Shown: positions 47,583-59,129 of the stretch, one piece after another
Position numbering within the stretch: the first letter of the stretch is position 1
Layout of the letters: each line of letters begins with the position of its first letter
Assembly (NCBI GenBank): GCA_020226215.1
Contig: CM035231.1
Location: 50,744,876-50,808,875 of the forward strand
Reading direction: 5' to 3'
Source: Sindora glabra
Lineage: Eukaryota; Streptophyta; Magnoliopsida; Fabales; Fabaceae
DNA length: 64,000 nt
The notes under the pieces: generated by a model
The model's database searches: none
What the model saw: only the letters and a program-made list of their open reading frames with translations
Told to the model about the DNA's origin: nothing
Program-made: the position numbers and the translations under genes

Positions 47583-49326
47583 TGATAGACCAAAAGTACA
47601 CTAAGAGACGATGAATTGGTGTTTAAAAATTTATACAAATTATGAATATAAAACATTTATTTTTTCAAGCTTGCTTTTTCATAACCCCTAGAGAGCAATC
47701 ATAAACTAAATATGAAATATCAAGTAAATAATATGTAAATATAAGCAAAAAAGAGCAAGTAATTAAAAAGTAAGGGAAAGAAAATATAACATCATTGTTA
47801 TAATGGTTCAATTGTCTAAAAGAATAACTACTCCTTTGGATCTACTCTACTTTCTTAAGATTAAAACCAATCTTGGTGGTAATTTACTATCACTTCTTCT
47901 TTACAAAGCCCAATTACACTTCCTCACTCAATCTTTTAAGGATTGAAGCTATCTCACTTCAACATTTGATGATTTACTTTCTTACAACCTAGTTATAGAG
48001 TGTTTACAAGTGCTTCTGTCATACTCCTTCTTAGCTAGTGAACCTTTATAAGGTAAGGTTTGTCTTTTGAATAGACTACAATAGTTTATATACTCTAATA
48101 GTATAGATATACAAGTTGAAACTTAAGAAAGAAGATTATACAAGAGAAAAAGAATTATATAAAGAGAGGCTCCTTAAAGAGAGGAATAGATGCTTTGAAG
48201 TGTTGATCCATGAAGTGTGATCATTTGTTTATAGTGAAAAAGAGAAAATAGCTATTAGAGATGGCACACATCCTAGCAAGCAATTTCATCCTAAAAGGCT
48301 CATTCTTTTGCTTTTTCAAAATTGCCATTGTCCAATGACATTAACTTTTAACATTGTGAACTGCGTAATACTTGCTCTTTCATATGCTATCCTAATGTGT
48401 CACTTTCAACTTCTATTATGAAAGTGCAGTTTGCTTGCTCTTTGAGAATAGTTTGAATTTTAGCAATAAAATGTCCTTTTCTATATTATACTATTTGCTT
48501 ACTCTTTCAAATTTTGTCACATGTGAAAGTATAGCTACTGACTTAACTTTTAGTTGACAATCAAAAGAGCAACCTATAGTAGTTAGAAAATCTACAAAAA
48601 AAGATAGATATGACAATACACAAAATGAAAGTGTAACCTAGATAAATTAATGTTTTGACAATCCAAAGCTTCAAATTTTCACAAATTTAGAAAAGAGTAA
48701 CTTTTCATACATCAAATCAATTCCATTTTGAGTAAAAAAGCATGTGAAGTATATTTAGAATTAATTCTATCAGACTTGTATCAATGCAAAGAGCAATTGG
48801 ACTTAAACAAGTAAACTAGTGAAGTTTGTTTTTATTGTTAACATCCTTTTATCCTATCAAACCAATTCCATTTTATTCAATAGAACATAGAAGGCATAAA
48901 TGGAATTAAATTTGACTTTCAAACATTGCTTTAAACAAAAGCTAGACATATATATCAATGAAATATTGCATGGTCCAGCAAATTATATCAATTCCAAATA
49001 AACTATGTCAAGCACAATTAGAATTGAATATGTAGCAATTAGTAAAGAGCAACTAGATTCAAAATAATTCATTTTGTATCTAGTACTTATATCTACTCAA
49101 ACTAATTTTATAAATAATTTAACATGCGAAACATGAATGGAATTAAGTTTGGCAATATATCATTTCATCAAAAAGCAACTAGGCACATATCAGTGTAATA
49201 GATTAAGCATTTCTAAGTCCATTAAAGATATCTTTGCATCTTACTAATAAATCCATTAAATTCTATCATCATCAAAAGAAATTAATTTAGCACTTTAAAC
49301 ATATACTTGGAGGTCCCACATTTATA
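47583..49326. mobile_element. Solo LTR inside family C reverse transcriptase, TSD AGCAA
   Basis: 1744 bp starting TGATAGACC and ending TTTATA, flanked by perfect AGCAA (47578-47582 and 49327-49331). Without it and one AGCAA copy, the RT frame joins KYKA to TLVTKGYKQ. No internal genes are seen. The end TA in place of CA may be a transition. The 3' part holds a diverged tandem array. The family is unknown to me. Confidence 0.75.
48710..49200. repeat. Diverged tandem array of 115-145-bp units
   Basis: Landmark CAAAxCAATTCCATTTT recurs at about 48712, 48858, 48983 and 49097, each followed by AATTxxAATT and a GAGCAACTxG-like motif. About four decayed units lie within the solo LTR. Confidence 0.55.
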
Positions 49327-50634
49327 AGCAACACTTGTTACTAAAGGCTACAAGCAAAAGCATGGAATTGATTCATATGGAGACTATTTGTTTCTTAATT
49401 AGATGGAGAATCCATCAACGTGATGTGAAGTTAGACTTCTTAAATGGCTATTTAGAAGAAGAAGCCTATGTCGAACAACTATTAGGCTATGTTATCAATA
49501 GATAGGAAGATAAAGTTTTAAAATAGAAAAATGCTTTGTGTAGATCGAAGCAAACACCCAAGGCATGGAATAGTCACATTGACAAGTACTTTCAAGATAG
49601 AGGTTTGTTCATTGCCCTAATGAATATGCTCTTTATGTCAAATTTCATGATAATGGAGAAATTTTGATTGTTTGTCTTTATATGGATGATCTTATTTTCA
49701 TTAGTAACAATATAAGCCTTTTCAAAGAATTCAAGCAAGGCATGACACTTGAATTTAAGATGATTGATATAGGGCTTATGTCATAATGTTTAGGTTTGGA
49801 GGGGCAATAATTGGGGGAAGGTATCTTGTTTTTTAAAAAAGCTATTCTAAGGAAGTTTTGAGGAAATTCAAAATGCTTGATTGCAATATTTTAAACACAT
49901 TTATGGAAAGTGGAGTAAAATTATCAGAGTTTAAAGATAGAGAAAGGAAAATCTCACTTTTTTCAAAACCTTGTTGGAAGCTTGAGATACCTAACTTGTA
50001 TGAGGCTTGGAATTCTCTTTGCAATTAGAATAATAAGTCATTTCATGGAAACTCCTACTTCTACTCACATGAAGGTTACAAAGAAAATTCTTGGCTATGT
50101 TAAAGGTACTATTGAACATGGGCTATTTTATTCTTTTTCTAACAATATCAAGCTTGTGGAATTTTATGATAGCAATTTTGGTGGAGATATTGATGATAAA
50201 AAAAATGTACCACTAGATTTGTATTTTTCATGGGTGATAAAGCTGTTTCTTAGTGTTATAAAAAGTAATCAATTCTTACACTCTCAACTTCTGAATCTGA
50301 ATATGTAATGGTTACTTCTTGTACTTGTCATGCAGTATGGCTCCAAAAGTTATTGGAAGAACTTTGGTTGCCTCAAGATGAAACTATGGAGATTTGCATT
50401 GATAATAAATCTACTTTAGCACCTACAACAAATTTGGTGTTCCATGATCAAAGTAAACATATCAACACAAGTTATCATTTTATTAGAGAGTGTATTGCCA
50501 AGAAGTTGAGTTAAATTATGTGAATATTCAAGATCAAGTTGTAGAAATTTTTACAAACACCCTCAAATTTGAAGATTTTTGAAGATTGTGATCAAGGCTT
50601 GGAGTGAAGAACAAAAATTCAAATTAAGGGGGAG

Positions 50635-50931
50635 TGTGAAGATAATTTGAAAAAGGTTCTAGAATGTGTCTTTTTGTTTTGCAAAAGAAGCATCAGTTAT
50701 GAAGTTAATTATCCATCAATTATAAAGTGCAAGAGTCATTTTAATTATGAAGTCTTAAATTTTTTTTTTTCAGTTATGAAGAGTAAAGGTTTTTCCTAGA
50801 ATAATATCTCTTTGTGGAGTGTTAAAAATATCTCTAGAATCATCTTCATGTACCTATATATACTTGTATTTGACACTTTGAATCAAGCAACATTTCAGTT
50901 CTTCTCTTTTATTTTCCTCTTCTTCCCAACA
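50635..50931 (+). repeat. Family C 3' LTR
   Basis: TGTGAAGATAATTTG ... TTCCCAACA, 297 bp. It starts directly after the polypurine tract and has indel and transition differences from the left LTR. Confidence 0.85.
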
Positions 50932-51070
50932 TTCGATTCTCTTGTAAAACGCAAGTTTATTTAGAAAGTTAGATTTGATAATAAAAGAGGTTTTAAGAAC
51001 CTCCTATATCATTACTAACCACTGGAGCGGTGGCTCAGTAGATAATAATAATTAGTAGCAGACCTACCTA

Positions 51071-51151
51071 GGGTACATCATGTAAGATACACCGGATCTT
51101 ATTAAAGCTCATAAGCAATAATATAAGATAGCATGCTCCCTTGTTGGCAGC
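51071..51151 (+). repeat. 5S-rRNA-like degenerate sequence, copy 1
   Basis: GGGTACATCAT...ACACCGGATCTTATTAAAGCTC parallels the plant 5S rRNA segment GGGTGCGATCAT...GCACCGGATCCCATCAGAACTC. A related copy lies at 58204-58306. It is too diverged to be a functional 5S gene. A Cassandra-type element or another 5S-derived repeat could be the source. Confidence 0.4.
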
Positions 51152-51252
51152 TGGAGATTCTTGCAAAGAAGTTCAGAGATTTACCCTCGTTGATGAAATG
51201 TTTTTTAGGGTCAAATTCAAGTTCACCTTCATAACTTTCAGTACTGCTTCCC

Positions 51253-51672
51253 TCAGCAGCAGCAGGATGAGTGATTTCTATTGCTACCGGTATTAGTCAA
51301 ATTGGAGCCGCGAGTGTTGCCTTTGGGATTACCGGTGTTAGTGCGAACTTTGTGCCACACTCCTATCTCTGAGCCAGGAGTCCCAGGATCTTTGAAGGTG
51401 GGTGCGTCTTTAGTGCCGCCAACATTAGAATCTGAAAAGTGAAAACATCATCAACATTGCTATTGACATTATAATCGATTGGGCTAGTCAGACACACATG
51501 TTATGGTTCGATCTAAATTGCGAATTAGGTTGCGAAAAAAAAGATTACTTATATAAATGTGATTTTGCAACGTGTACATGAAATCATGATGAAAATATTG
51601 AAACTAATTTGAGGTGTTTCAAAATAGATTAGAAAAATTACCCTCACTTTGGGATTTGTTTTGGCTAGCCAT
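51253..51672 (-). CDS. Small two-exon gene, hypothetical 69-residue protein
   Basis: Exon 1 (51672-51642) codes MASQNKSQSE plus one base. A GT donor at 51641-51640 and an AG acceptor at 51433-51432 bound a 210-bp intron. Exon 2 (51431-51253) continues in phase to DSNVGGTKDAPTFKDPGTPG, EIGVWHKVRTNTG and a Cys-Cys-Cys end before TGA 51255-51253. A TATA box (51779-51773 on the minus strand, TATAAAT) lies about 100 bp upstream of the ATG. The protein is small, polar, Gly/Asn/Thr-rich, without a signal peptide; a cluster of three Cys at the C-terminus could be lipid-modified, which is only a guess. I do not recognise the family. A later 3' exon is possible because a second frame (GELEFDPKKHFINEG) stays open beyond the stop. 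The region is less AT-rich than its neighbours, as real genes here are. Confidence 0.6.
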
Positions 51673-51772
51673 TGATGAGAATACTGAAGTTGATTTGAGG
51701 TGTTTGGAAAATTACACCGAAGAAGATCGAAATCTATAAGTGAGATGAGTTTCAGGAGGGATATGCTTTCTC

Positions 51773-51779
51773 ATTTATA
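51773..51779 (-). promoter_or_regulatory. TATA box of the small two-exon gene
   Basis: CTCTATAAATGAG on the minus strand, about 100 bp before the ATG at 51672. Spacing fits a short 5' UTR. Confidence 0.55.
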
Positions 51780-51845
51780 GAGGTATATGATAATGTTTAG
51801 TGAGTGTGAATTTTATCTAAACACCCAGAAGACTAGCAGTGTCTG

Positions 51846-53340
51846 ATGAGCGAAATTTGCCAAACGCTGTTGTTGGTGTTGGTCTATGTCATTTTTTTTC
51901 CTAGTGGTGTTACATCAGATTTGCATTCGGTAGCAATTATTGTTTGGATGACTTGTCCACTTGAGCATACTCCAAAATTTCATGACGCAAAATTTCAAGC
52001 TTGGAAGATCCGCAGCATATTTTATCCTTTAAGTTTGTTTCGATGTTGGATTTTTTCTAATTCTTTGCAAGCATCTTTCCATTCTTTCTTATATTCATGG
52101 CTACGGAGTTTCAACATTAAGATTTCTAACGTATTACTCAAATGATTTGTGACACTTCGTGACATTTCCCCCTATTATTAATTTACCTATCTTTAGACCA
52201 ATTTAATTACAAGCACCACCCCTACTTTTGACTCACTTTTATTTAAATTCATTGCTTCGGACTTCCTAGTGGCCAATGCTTGTATATAAATTGAAAAAAC
52301 ATTACTTATCTCTTTCTTCTTAAATACTTTTATAAAAAATCAATTAAAAATATTAAAGACTAAATAAATACAATTAATTTCAAATTTTATTTTAAGCTAA
52401 TATATAAACACAGTAATTATTATAAAAATTGTGAAATCACATAAAAATTAGTTAAACATTTAATTCGAATTAATAAAAAAATTTTGCTTCATTAAATGAA
52501 GTGACTTTTTATACTCTCTAATTACCATATCTTATAACTTTATACAATTTATGTATACATATAATTTAAAGTACTATAAGTCTTTACTTCATTTTTCTAT
52601 TATTTTTATTATTTAAATATAATAATGTTTTCAAAATTAAAATTTGCATACAATACCTTTTTTAATATGCATACGAAAATTGTGACCAAAAAATACAATA
52701 GGTGGATCAAAAACATTCACACAGACTTAAAATCTTGATCGAATCTAAATACTTAACATGAACACAAAGCTCGACCGGTTTATCCTTAAGTGTGGAAATT
52801 CGGGGTTATAGTACGTCCAAAAGGAAAGGTAGGGTTAATACATCAATGAGACACCATATGTAATTTATTATTAATAATTCATTTTTTAAGAATCAATTAT
52901 ACGTCAATATGTTTAATTTTGATCTATAACATTATTAATTGATTAAAATAATAATAATCTTTTTTTCTTCAATACTCATCCTGTTATTTGAATGTTTAAA
53001 TGATTAAAAGATACATCTATCTACATATGTGCTTTTTTATGCGCCTTTTTATATCTCCAGTTGGATGAGTGACTTTGCATAAATGATTTGAATTGTTATA
53101 TTATAAAGGCAAGCATCTTCATAGAGCTTTTATGTGATTATTTAAATTAAAATTATCCTATGATACGGCTAAAAAAATTCATCTTATGACTTTCCACATC
53201 TAAAAGTTCCCTTTATATGAATTTTAAAAATTCTGAAAGTTTTAAAAATATCCTTTTAAAAATATCCTAGTCTTTGTGAGATAAAATTAATATAATAACT
53301 TGTATAAAATTTAGAATATCATAATAAAATTAATGTAATA
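51846..53340. other. Intergenic DNA; weak open frames
   Basis: A plus-strand frame of 99 codons (51846-52145) has hydrophobic segments but no recognised motif. On the minus strand the same DNA reads LRSHEYKKEWKDACKELEK, which faintly recalls NB-ARC proteins; I do not call it. 52150-53340 is very AT-rich with nothing visible. Confidence 0.35.
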
Positions 53341-53710
53341 ACTTGTGCTATCCTTTAAAATGCGTCCACTGACTATGCTCACATATTTATGCACAATTAG
53401 GTTTAACCTTCCAACTCCATTACACCCTTTAAAATGGCTAAGCTCTCAGGCAAGACCAAAACTTCTTCCACTGGGTTGGCTATCAATTCTCACATTCTTT
53501 CGAATCATTATGCATCCCTCAATGCGACTATTATGAAGGAGCATATAACCACTTTCCTACATATTGCAAGTTAGCTCATGAGCACTTGAGTTTGCACCTG
53601 ATGTACTAATCAATGTTCCTTTGATAGCGTTGGACAAGTTGCATCTCAACCAATAGTCACCTACTTGATTATGGTCACTAGCACTAACTAAGCACTAATA
53701 CCAAATATCA

Positions 53711-54382
53711 TGGGTTAGTAGTTTTCTGACTAAATTTGTGCAAAGCATGCTAACCACTCTTGTGAGTATGCCAATCTTATTATTAAACCTTTTCATGGCA
53801 CACATAGAAAAGATAGTGAGACATCAAACATTTATTGCCCATATAATAAAATTCTGTGTACATGTCTGAAATCAACATAATCAAGTTGCCAAACCACTTA
53901 TGCATATCAAATTGCAAAAATGATTTTGTTTGATAGTATATACCTCATTATATAGTTTTGAGTGTGTAAAGGATGACTACAAGCTAACACACTCAACTCC
54001 TAAGCTCAATGCCAAAGTGCCTTGACAAGCCTTAAACTCCACCCTTTTAAAAAGTGATTTGAATGAAAGGTCGCTTAGTACAAATTGATAAACTTTTTTT
54101 AAGTTATCGTAAGCCCTTTCTTTCTATGCTTTGAGTATCCAATTCACATCATAATATACTAACTCGAAGATAAAAATGTGTTTGAACCCTTTTAAATTCT
54201 CAAAGTTTGCCAAAACCAAAATAAACCAAACTTCAAAAAATTGGAAGAAATAATTTATAAATGCATTTGCTCCCAAATTTGCTTCATAGGCTATGCACAC
54301 CATGCTTGATTTTTAGGCCAAGTTTCATCTAAAACTAAGCATGGTTGCTTGCTAAACTAGTCATAACTTGTAACTTGTGACA
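53711..54382 (-). repeat. Family A LTR, minus orientation
   Basis: In reverse complement it starts TGTCACAAGTTACAAGTT and matches the family A LTR of 16538-17279 (AGTATAT, GTGTGTAAAGGAT, and GAAAxxTTTGCxCCTT-type landmarks). A Met-tRNA-like primer site (TTGGTATTAGTGC on the minus strand) lies just left, so this is a 5' LTR whose element extends leftwards and has lost its other parts. Confidence 0.6.
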
Positions 54383-55736
54383 CATATCCAATAACTTTAG
54401 GATTTGCAATTTTATCTAACCTTTGTTTAATAATAGTATTATTTTTGGTTGTCTCTCTAACTTTACTTTTGTTATTTATAGTTTCATTGAGCATATAAGT
54501 CTTCTTTATAACTTGCTATTAGTTTATCTCATTTATGAATTAATTTGCTAAAACTCTTATTGAATTTTATAGGTTACGCTTGAAGTGAAGGAAGAAACCT
54601 AATTAAAAACTTGTTTGATAAGCTGACATCTGGTGGCACTATTCAAAATCTTTGAGTTAAGCAATTTGAGAACATAACAACCTGCCTTGCCATAAAAGCT
54701 TATCCTAAATCAATAATATTTTCATATTTTAGGAGATTAAAGGTTTGTAAGCAATATCATGTTTAATCAATTTTTTCCTTATTATAATTGGCCATCTTAT
54801 GTTTAATGAACTATTTTTGGTGTTTTCATAGAATTAGCGAAGATAGGATAGAGTGAAAACTAGAAGCTTCTAGTTGGTAGCAAATACACCACACCTCATT
54901 TGAAGAGAAATTTATAGTTTATTTTCAATTTTTGTGTTTTCCTTGCTTGTGTGATACACTTGTGGTTTCTTGTAAAGAAGTTTCTTGTCTAAAGAGTTGG
55001 AAAATGTAATTTGCTTATTGATATAAAAGGAAAAAAATGAAGGTTTGTGAGAGAACAAAAAGAAGATAAAAATGGAAGGACTTTTATATCTCTTTCTTTC
55101 TTCAACTTTGGGAGCATTTGAGTGAGAAATCATTTTCCATAAATTGTAGAAATTTTTTAGGAAGTCATTTTCAATTTAGCGAAGATTACTATCTTCTCTT
55201 TTTCCATATCAAATTATTTCTTTACCTTATTTTATTTTACATTCAAAGTGGTTGATAAGTTTATTAGAAGGGTTGGGTTAATAGGTATAAGCCTGAATCT
55301 TGCCCATGGCCAAAGGCCTAACATCTTATTCATTAATGAGCTTAGAATGAACTAACACTTGGGCTTAGATTTATAGTCCATTATATTTTGTAAGCCATAG
55401 CCCAAAATTAGCATTTTATTGGCTTATGCTTAAGTCTAATTAAAATAATTTTGAATGACAACAATATTCATGAATTAATGGTTAATGGTTAAAATCATTT
55501 TAACAATAATAAATAGGGAATTTCATCCATGTTTAACAACCATGCAAATTTGCATGAATGGCAACCCATGCCTTTGGACACTATTCATCTTGAATGATCT
55601 AAATCTTGTTATAAAAATATGAGTGAAATGTATATTGTTTTCATATTGATTTATGTCTAAATGGCTTCCATGGTCATATTTTGGCATAGAAACAAGTATT
55701 TTTCATAAAATTATAGCATGTATATTTGTTAGGAAA
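54383..55736. other. Intergenic DNA
   Basis: AT-rich, no gene recognised. 55250-55470 is less AT-rich and rich in GGCTTA/TAAGCC motifs, perhaps old MITE debris, but I could not define ends. Confidence 0.4.
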
Positions 55737-57244
55737 AATATTTTCTCTCTTAAAACATAAGCATCAAGTAATCAAAATTTGAATAGCACAATAACACACT
55801 AATAATTAATGTGAAAAATCTGATTATCTTGGGGGGAAAATCTATGTATGAGAAGAAATTTACTATATTATCAAGATTATAAGAAAATGCATGTAAATTT
55901 TCGCATTTTCTTATCCATAACTACACAATCACCTAGTATTAACCTTGCATTTCTAACAAACTTCTTTGAGTGTTTTCATATAACAATTATAGGCATTTAT
56001 ATTACATCTTTCTAACACCACAAACCCTTAACTAATGCAAATATTTATAATCTAGAAACACCTATTTGGCTAGGAATATAATCCTAGTCTAACATAAAAA
56101 AACTTAACTTAAATAGGAAGATAACTCATAATAAGACATAATAATTAATTCATAACAATTTGAATTTGAATCTAATCTAACAATCTTTATCTTGACATAG
56201 ATTTCATAATCCTGATCAATCCATATACTTCATTTATTGTTAAATGAGACCAATTATAGGGTGCTAATCATAAGATCCTTAATCAATGCAAATCATCAAA
56301 CTGCAACAACAATTTTCCTATTTGGTAACTTCACCTCAATTAAATGTCACATGCTTCATATGAGTTTATCCATGATTTCTTCATCACAAGCTTTATATGA
56401 GTCCATCCACGATTTTTTTCATCTTGCAAATACTTTCATAAATTACCATAATCTCTTCACATCATCATCAATATCATCAAGCACTACTATCTTCCTCTCT
56501 CTATCTCTCTTGCCGATCATCAATTGCAACACTATCATTATTTTCATGACCAAAACATCAACTTTAATTGCATCACTTGATCATTCTCTTCAACTCACAC
56601 TTGATCAAACTAACTAACTACATAGCATGGGTCACCAATCATTGTAAATTATCACACACAATTAAAGAATCATTGCCACCACAACCACTAGCAATATTAT
56701 TATCATCACTACCATCACTATCACTGTCATTAAACAATATTAATCAAGTTTTGCTATCTAAAATTACTATTCTTGAAAAATTGAATCCACTTTGATACTA
56801 GTTGTTAGTTAAAATATCCCATCACTAAATATACAAGTATTAGACAATTAAACCAAAGTAGTATACAACAACACACATATAATTTAACATGAAAAGCCTC
56901 CAAACTCTTGGGTAGAAAAATTATTGATGAGAAAAAAATTCATTATATCATCAAGATTATAGAATAATATGTGTGAAAGTTATTAACCATAATTTTACAA
57001 CTTTCTAACCACAATCTTTACATCTCTTATAAACCTTTATAATGGTTCTTACATAACTTTTATATGTGGTTACATCATATCTCTCTCATACCTCAAGTTC
57101 TAAACCAACATGAATTTATAACCTAGAAATACCTATTTAGCTAGGAATTTAACTCTACTCTAACATAAAATCTTAACTTGATTAAAAAGATAATTTATAA
57201 TAAAAAATAATAACTAATAATTTGAAATTGGGTATAACCTAACA
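55737..57244 (-). mobile_element. TRIM-like LTR retrotransposon, TSD ATATT
   Basis: Two LTRs, 55737-56182 (446 bp) and 56803-57244 (442 bp), both TGTTAG...CTAACA, flanked by perfect ATATT (55732-55736 and 57245-57249). A Met-tRNA-like primer site on the minus strand (TAGTATCAAAGT) abuts the right LTR, giving minus orientation. The internal region is only 620 bp and codes nothing recognisable; plus-strand frames there are Ser/Ile/Thr-rich by composition. Total 1508 bp. Confidence 0.85.
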
Positions 57245-57249
57245 ATATT

Positions 57250-57829
57250 ATATTGTATTGGAAATGAACGTTTTTATGTTGGAAGATAAATAGCATGGCA
57301 TTGGTTGGACCGTTTCATCCCGTAGTAACATACTATGGATCTACTGCCCTTGTGACAGAGAGAATTACAAGTAGACGGTGTGAAGTATCTTAAAAAGGCG
57401 AGATATTCATGCTTTAGCGTATTTTTGCATAATTTGCTAACAGATAATTCTTATGTTATTTTTTCTTGTGTTTACTTATATTTTGTAGGTCTAAGAACAT
57501 AAATATTGATCAAGTCATATACTCAAGAAAATAAATTTCTATCTTATTATTTTGCATGTTTTATATAGAATTCTGGATTAGTTATTATGCTACAATTTTT
57601 GTTGTGTAGTATGCATAATTATGTGATTCAACTTATTTGATTAATTTCATTCATAGGAACAACATTATAATAGATGGATAACTTGAAAATTAATTTTCTT
57701 CACTTAAAGCATGAACCATTTAAAAAGGTTTGCTATCAAAACAAGAACTTATAAAATAAAATGCAATTAAACTATACAAAGAATGTTGTTAAACATAATG
57801 CACCAAGGTGAATAACAAAAACTCAGCCA
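57250..57829. other. Intergenic DNA
   Basis: 57250-57400 is less AT-rich (TGGTTGGACCGTTTCATCCC). No frame or motif is recognised. The rest is AT-rich. Confidence 0.35.
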
Positions 57830-58306
57830 ATGTTACGAGACATTTTGCATACATGGAACAATGATTTATGAAACAAAGATTCTATGTTTTCAGATATAGT
57901 TAGCACCGCGAATGTTCCGGAATTCAACTTTGGGTTCAACAACATGCAGCAACACAAATTCAACTTCTTTAGGCTCTTCATCCCAGGGCCTTACATTGTG
58001 TACTAACAATATATGGAATTCGATCCACATATAAATCAATGATTTTCTAGGAACTTAGTTAATAGAAGTGGATTTTGATTCACTCATAAAAAAAATATTT
58101 AGTAACTTCGCTAATAGATGAGGTTTAAGCATCTCCTACATATCATTACAAACTATTAGAGCTATGGTTGGATAGATCATAATATTTAGTAGCAGATAGT
58201 TTTGGAGCACATCACATAATATAAGATGCATTAGATCTTATCAAAGTTAAGCAATGTATAATAATATACGATAGCATGGGATGAATACTCTTAATTGGGC
58301 TGGCAT
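57830..58306. repeat. Dispersed segment, uninterrupted copy
   Basis: Homologous to 44385-44618 plus 50932-51150, without the copia insertion. On the minus strand 57990-57890 reads EVEFVLLHVVEPKVEFRN, a coding-like relic. The right part (58204-58306) is 5S-like: GATGCATTAGATCTTATCA and AGTTAAGC, then ATAGCATGGGATGAATACTC, echo plant 5S rRNA. Confidence 0.45.
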
Positions 58307-58990
58307 TGAGTTTAAACCAATGATTAGTGCTTGACAGCTATACATGTACATAGGTTGAGCTTTTGAGCTTTGGGCGAGGGTTTTTCATACATAATTGCAT
58401 GAAAAATAAGGCCCAATCTCAACTCACCTCAAATAATTTAATACACAATTCAAAGGTTAGTTCGAAAGTTTGATTATTTTTATTTTTATTTTTATTATTA
58501 CTTTAAATAAAAAATAAAATTTTAATTAAAAATATTCATTTAAAGAGATAATAAGATATTTAAATATGTAAAATATTTAATTATATCAAATTAATTTTTT
58601 TTATAAAAAATAATTAAATATAATTATTTTTTATAATACATGATTATATAATAAAATAAATTAATATAATTAGGTCAGAATAACCCAAGGCTAGCTCAAA
58701 TAATAGTCAGGCTAGCAAAAAAAAAAAAATTTTAATAGATGTATCAAGCTATTAAAAAAAAACCTAAATCCTATATTTTTTCTGTTACAACTATATTGAC
58801 AGCCCTTAATGCAAAGGGGCAAATGGCTCACTTGCGTAGACTTGAGCTTCCATTCAATATGTCCAACTAGATGCAATGTGTTCATCGCACAATATTAAAT
58901 GGACAATGTTAAAAGTAGTCACTATAACTGGTAACTCTAGTTACCCACTTGCTGAGCCATTTGCTTTCCTCAAAAGACTAAAATGCCTTT
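58307..58990. other. Intergenic DNA with an A/T-rich core
   Basis: 58450-58680 is extremely A/T-rich. Flanks contain GACAGCTATA and TATTGACAGCCCTTAA, which might be decayed transposon ends, but no target duplication is convincing. Confidence 0.35.
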
Positions 58991-59033
58991 GATATTCTTT
59001 ATATGACCATTGTATCCCAAGCATTTTGAACAC

Positions 59034-59041
59034 TATAAATA
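59034..59041 (+). promoter_or_regulatory. TATA box
   Basis: ACTATAAATACCGG, a strong plant TATA box 96 bp before the ATG at 59130. The stretch between is CT/CA-rich (TTCACTCTTTCACTG), as typical of plant leaders. Confidence 0.6.
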
Positions 59042-59129
59042 CCGGTCTTCATACCAGATGTGCACTAGCACTTCACTCTTTCACTGTTCTCTATATTTTC
59101 TCCGTACTCTCATATTGGCTTACGTATCA

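Larger units (their letters stand above)
44941..50634 (+). pseudogene. Ty1/copia gag-pol remnant, family C
   Basis: Visible in order: gag (about 45000-45850) with a zinc knuckle CYNCHKLGH at about 45805 ending in a stop; GAG-pre-integrase at 46124-46342 (KLKGNIVSLGQLLKHGFEI); integrase zinc region and core at about 46350-46900; the start of reverse transcriptase near 47450-47580; after a solo LTR, reverse transcriptase continues at 49332 (LVTKGYKQKHGID) with LYMDDLIFISNN at about 49680; and RNase H at 49982-50514 (EICIDNKSTLAP). Frames change many times and stops are frequent. The catalytic YMDD is preserved. Confidence 0.85.
44619..50931 (+). mobile_element. Ty1/copia element, family C
   Basis: LTRs 44619-44940 and 50635-50931, a Met-tRNA-type primer site (TGGAAAGAGAGCTAGG, 44944-44959), and a purine tract AAATTAAGGGGGAG ending at 50634. 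It is flanked by TTTGA (44614-44618) and TTCGA (50932-50936), a 5-bp duplication with one transition. About 6.3 kb, including a 1.7-kb solo LTR inserted in the RT region. Confidence 0.85.

Noticed and set aside
51846..52145. 99-codon plus-strand frame, and a minus-strand stretch faintly like NB-ARC
   Set aside because: The match is too short and weak, and the two readings overlap; no start, stop or splice context supports either.
56237..56617. 126-codon frame in the TRIM-like element
   Set aside because: Ser/Thr/Ile-rich composition, no motif, opposite to the element's orientation; probably chance.
58320..58800. hAT-like MITE
   Set aside because: Possible ends do not pair well and no 8-bp target duplication is seen.
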